Below the pieces are notes generated by a model, which saw only the letters and a program-made list of their open reading frames with translations, did no database searches and was not told the origin of the DNA. A program made the translations under genes and the position numbers. This document shows, one piece after another, positions 6,549 to 7,687 of a DNA stretch of 7,687 nucleotides. Source of the stretch: T1Sed10-7 sp041685505 (GTDB lineage Bacteria; Actinomycetota; Nitriliruptoria; Nitriliruptorales; Nitriliruptoraceae); the NCBI GenBank assembly GCA_041685505.1, contig JAWLFQ010000096.1, positions 1 to 7,687 of the forward strand, given 5' to 3'. Each line of letters begins with the position of its first letter. Within the stretch, counting starts at the first letter, position 1.

Positions 6549-6694
6549 GCGGCACCGGCCACCGGGTCGCACCGGCTGGCGGCACCGCACCGTCACCAAG
6601 CGGCCAGCTGCTCAACACGTGCAGAGGGGACCTTGGCCACTGGTGGTGCCAGATGGTGGCGGTGACGGTGGAGCTGTCGACCCGGGAGGCGGGC
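6549..6694. other. intergenic region before the four-helix membrane protein
   Basis: A gap of 146 bases with no supported gene. The first part is a low-complexity stretch rich in CACCGG/GCACCG units (6551-6595). A weak hairpin-capable segment lies at about 6633-6651 (TGGCCAC against GTGGTGCCA with a bulge). The promoter of the next gene should be here, but no clear -35/-10 pair can be read. Confidence 0.3.
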
Positions 6695-7165
6695 ATGTCC
6701 GCAGCGCTCGATCGTCCTCCGGCCCCGTCACGGCCGCCCCGGCGCGGTGTGTCCACGGCGGCCAAGCGGGTCGGCTTCCTCGTCGCAGCAGCGGTGAACG
6801 GCCTGCTGCTCTGGGTGGCGCACCAGCTGCTCGACTGGGGGTGGCCCGGCTTCCTCACCGCCGACTTCGAGCTGGTGCTCGGACTCGTGACGGCCTCGTT
6901 CATCGCGAGCATCGTGCTGAACCTGGCGCTGGCCATCCACCACGGGGTGCGCTTCCGCGCCTTCGCCGACGGCGTCACCGCGGCCTTCGCGCTGGCGGTG
7001 GGTCTGCGGATGTGGGCCGTCTTCCCCTTCGATTTCACCGGCTACAGCACCGACTGGACGACGGTGGTGCGCGTCGCCCTCGGGCTCGGGATCGCCGCGA
7101 CCGGCATCGCCATCATCGCCAACCTCGTCAAGCTCATCACCGGCGCCGACGACGGCGACGCGTGA
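6695..7165 (+). CDS. four-helix integral membrane protein (156 aa), unknown function
   Basis: The start is ATG 6695, with GGGAGG five bases upstream; the open frame reaches back into the dioxygenase relic, but family-like sequence begins at MSAALDRPPA. A proline/arginine-rich cytoplasmic N-terminus (1-25) is followed by four hydrophobic helices at about 26-48, 57-82, 88-112 and 122-148, ending in an acidic tail (ADDGDA). Polar features inside or next to membrane segments are Asn35, His43, IHHG (81-84), Arg105 and the loop PFDFTGYSTDW (111-121). The repeated helix pairing and short loops resemble small conserved actinobacterial membrane proteins; no function can be assigned. The 60-residue membrane protein gene follows 57 bases later on the same strand, so the two may share a transcript. 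Confidence 0.8.
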   Translation: MSAALDRPPAPSRPPRRGVSTAAKRVGFLVAAAVNGLLLWVAHQLLDWGWPGFLTADFELVLGLVTASFIASIVLNLALAIHHGVRFRAFADGVTAAFALAVGLRMWAVFPFDFTGYSTDWTTVVRVALGLGIAATGIAIIANLVKLITGADDGDA

Positions 7166-7222
7166 TCGGGGTGCCGGGCATCACCTACGACCACTGAGCA
7201 CCCGAGCGACAGGAGACCCGCG

Positions 7223-7405
7223 ATGAGCAACGGCAAGGCCGGAGCGGCCGGCGGTGGGGCGATCTACGGGCTCGGCATCTTCGGTGCCTGGGTGTGGTTC
7301 TTCCAGCAGGCGGAGGGTTTCTGGGCGTACGTCCTCGCGGTCTTCCAGGGCATCTTCTGGCCGGCGTTCATGGTCTACGAGGTGTTCCAGGCGCTCGGCG
7401 GCTGA
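7223..7405 (+). CDS. small conserved-looking membrane protein (60 aa)
   Basis: The start is ATG with AGGAG eight bases upstream (7211-7215), a strong site for this window. The protein is glycine-rich at the start (MSNGKAGAAGGGAIYGLG) and then has two hydrophobic, tryptophan/phenylalanine-rich segments (about 13-28 and 33-53: FGAWVWFFQQ, FWAYVLAVFQGIFWPAFMVY), ending EVFQALGG. It resembles short uncharacterised membrane proteins seen in actinobacterial genomes; that recognition is from memory. The role is unknown. It follows the four-helix protein by 57 bases and is followed by a perfect inverted repeat that may end the transcript. Confidence 0.8.
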   Translation: MSNGKAGAAGGGAIYGLGIFGAWVWFFQQAEGFWAYVLAVFQGIFWPAFMVYEVFQALGG

Positions 7406-7444
7406 CGCACGAGCGCCCGGCCGGACCGCCGCTGGTCGTCCGGT

Positions 7445-7476
7445 CCCCGGAACTGGGAGTGAGCCCAGTTCCGGGG
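7445..7476 (+). terminator. perfect 13-bp inverted repeat, probable transcription terminator
   Basis: The arms CCCCGGAACTGGG (7445-7457) and CCCAGTTCCGGGG (7464-7476) are exact complements around the six-base loop AGTGAG. It lies 40 bases past the 60-residue protein's stop and before the VOC gene. No T-run follows, as is common for hairpin terminators of high-GC actinobacteria. It would work in either direction, so a regulatory operator is the other possibility. Confidence 0.65.
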
Positions 7477-7622
7477 CGGTCGGGCTGGGAAGGCCGCCGG
7501 CTGCCTACCGGCCCCGGGTCACTGCCGCCAGTAGCGTGTGCCCCGTCCACCTGCGCAGCGAGCGGCAAACCACCGGAGCAGGTACCAGGTGGCGTCGCAT
7601 GGGAGGGAAGAAGGGGAGCAGC
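7477..7622. other. upstream region of the VOC-like gene
   Basis: This non-coding stretch lies between the inverted repeat and the ATG at 7623. It should carry the promoter and leader of the last gene. A GGGGAG ribosome binding site is at 7613-7618. No promoter elements can be identified with confidence. Confidence 0.4.
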
Positions 7623-7687
7623 ATGCTGGGTGCGGCGAACCGGGTCGGGTTCCACACCGTCACGCCGTACCTGATGGTCGTCGACCC
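7623..7687 (+). CDS. 5' end of a VOC-superfamily (PhnB/glyoxalase-like) protein, partial
   Basis: ATG 7623 is preceded by GGGGAG about four bases upstream. The 21 codons visible read MLGAANRVGFHTVTPYLMVVD and then leave the window. VTPYLMVVD is the typical first strand of PhnB-like VOC proteins (usually VTPYLVVDDA..AI.FY..AFG). A start a few codons further in is possible. The metal site and substrate cannot be judged from this fragment. It is unrelated in frame and position to the dioxygenase relic at 5891-6548, although both belong to the VOC fold superfamily. Confidence 0.55.
   Translation, partial: MLGAANRVGFHTVTPYLMVVD

Noticed and set aside
5864..7165. One 433-residue plus-strand protein joining the dioxygenase half to the membrane protein
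   Set aside because: The frame is open by chance: from 6251 to about 6694 it is out of frame with the dioxygenase C-terminus and reads as Arg-rich shadow. The membrane protein has its own start and ribosome binding site at 6695.
1..7687. CRISPR array, insertion sequence, phage or toxin-antitoxin system
   Set aside because: No regularly spaced repeats, transposase or integrase motifs or terminal inverted repeats were found. The small genes have membrane-anchor rather than toxin-antitoxin character.

Overview
The window is GC-rich (by eye about 70%). Gene packing is dense, with GTG and TTG starts next to ATG and TGA stops predominating. With a PspC-domain protein, a HsaC/BphC-type extradiol dioxygenase remnant and small actinobacterial-looking membrane proteins, this suggests a chromosome of a high-GC actinobacterium (Actinomycetota). 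The genus cannot be read from the sequence. No transposase, integrase, CRISPR array or RNA gene was found.

Left part (1-4150), minus strand throughout. In transcription order: a polytopic membrane protein with a C-terminal PspC domain (4150-3425); a long, apparently intact aldehyde dehydrogenase-superfamily enzyme (3310-1580); an unrecognised 186-residue protein with a possible papain/transglutaminase-like Cys-His-Asp arrangement (1566-1006), starting 13 bases after the dehydrogenase stop; and a hemolysin III/PAQR-type membrane protein (830-156) cut by one in-frame amber codon. The dehydrogenase and the 186-residue protein look like one transcription unit. The extreme left edge holds two small hairpins beyond the hlyIII stop.

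Middle part (4200-6548) looks like a graveyard. It holds the C-terminal stub of an alpha/beta hydrolase with a frameshift (minus), an AraC-family regulator lacking its second helix-turn-helix (minus), and, head to head with it, an extradiol ring-cleavage dioxygenase that has lost its N-terminus and about 50 internal residues with a frame change (plus). Regulator and dioxygenase are probably relics of an aromatic- or steroid-catabolism locus. Two small convergent membrane-anchored proteins (4564-4743 plus, 4747-5067 minus) sit inside this zone and look intact.

Right part (6695-7687), plus strand: a four-helix membrane protein, a 60-residue membrane protein with a good ribosome binding site, a perfect 13-bp inverted repeat that probably ends this unit, and the first 21 codons of what looks like a PhnB-type VOC (glyoxalase/bleomycin-resistance fold) protein running off the window.

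No convincing new multi-gene system is visible. The main points of interest are the cluster of damaged genes, the amber-interrupted hlyIII, the unrecognised protein paired with the dehydrogenase, and the very short genes.
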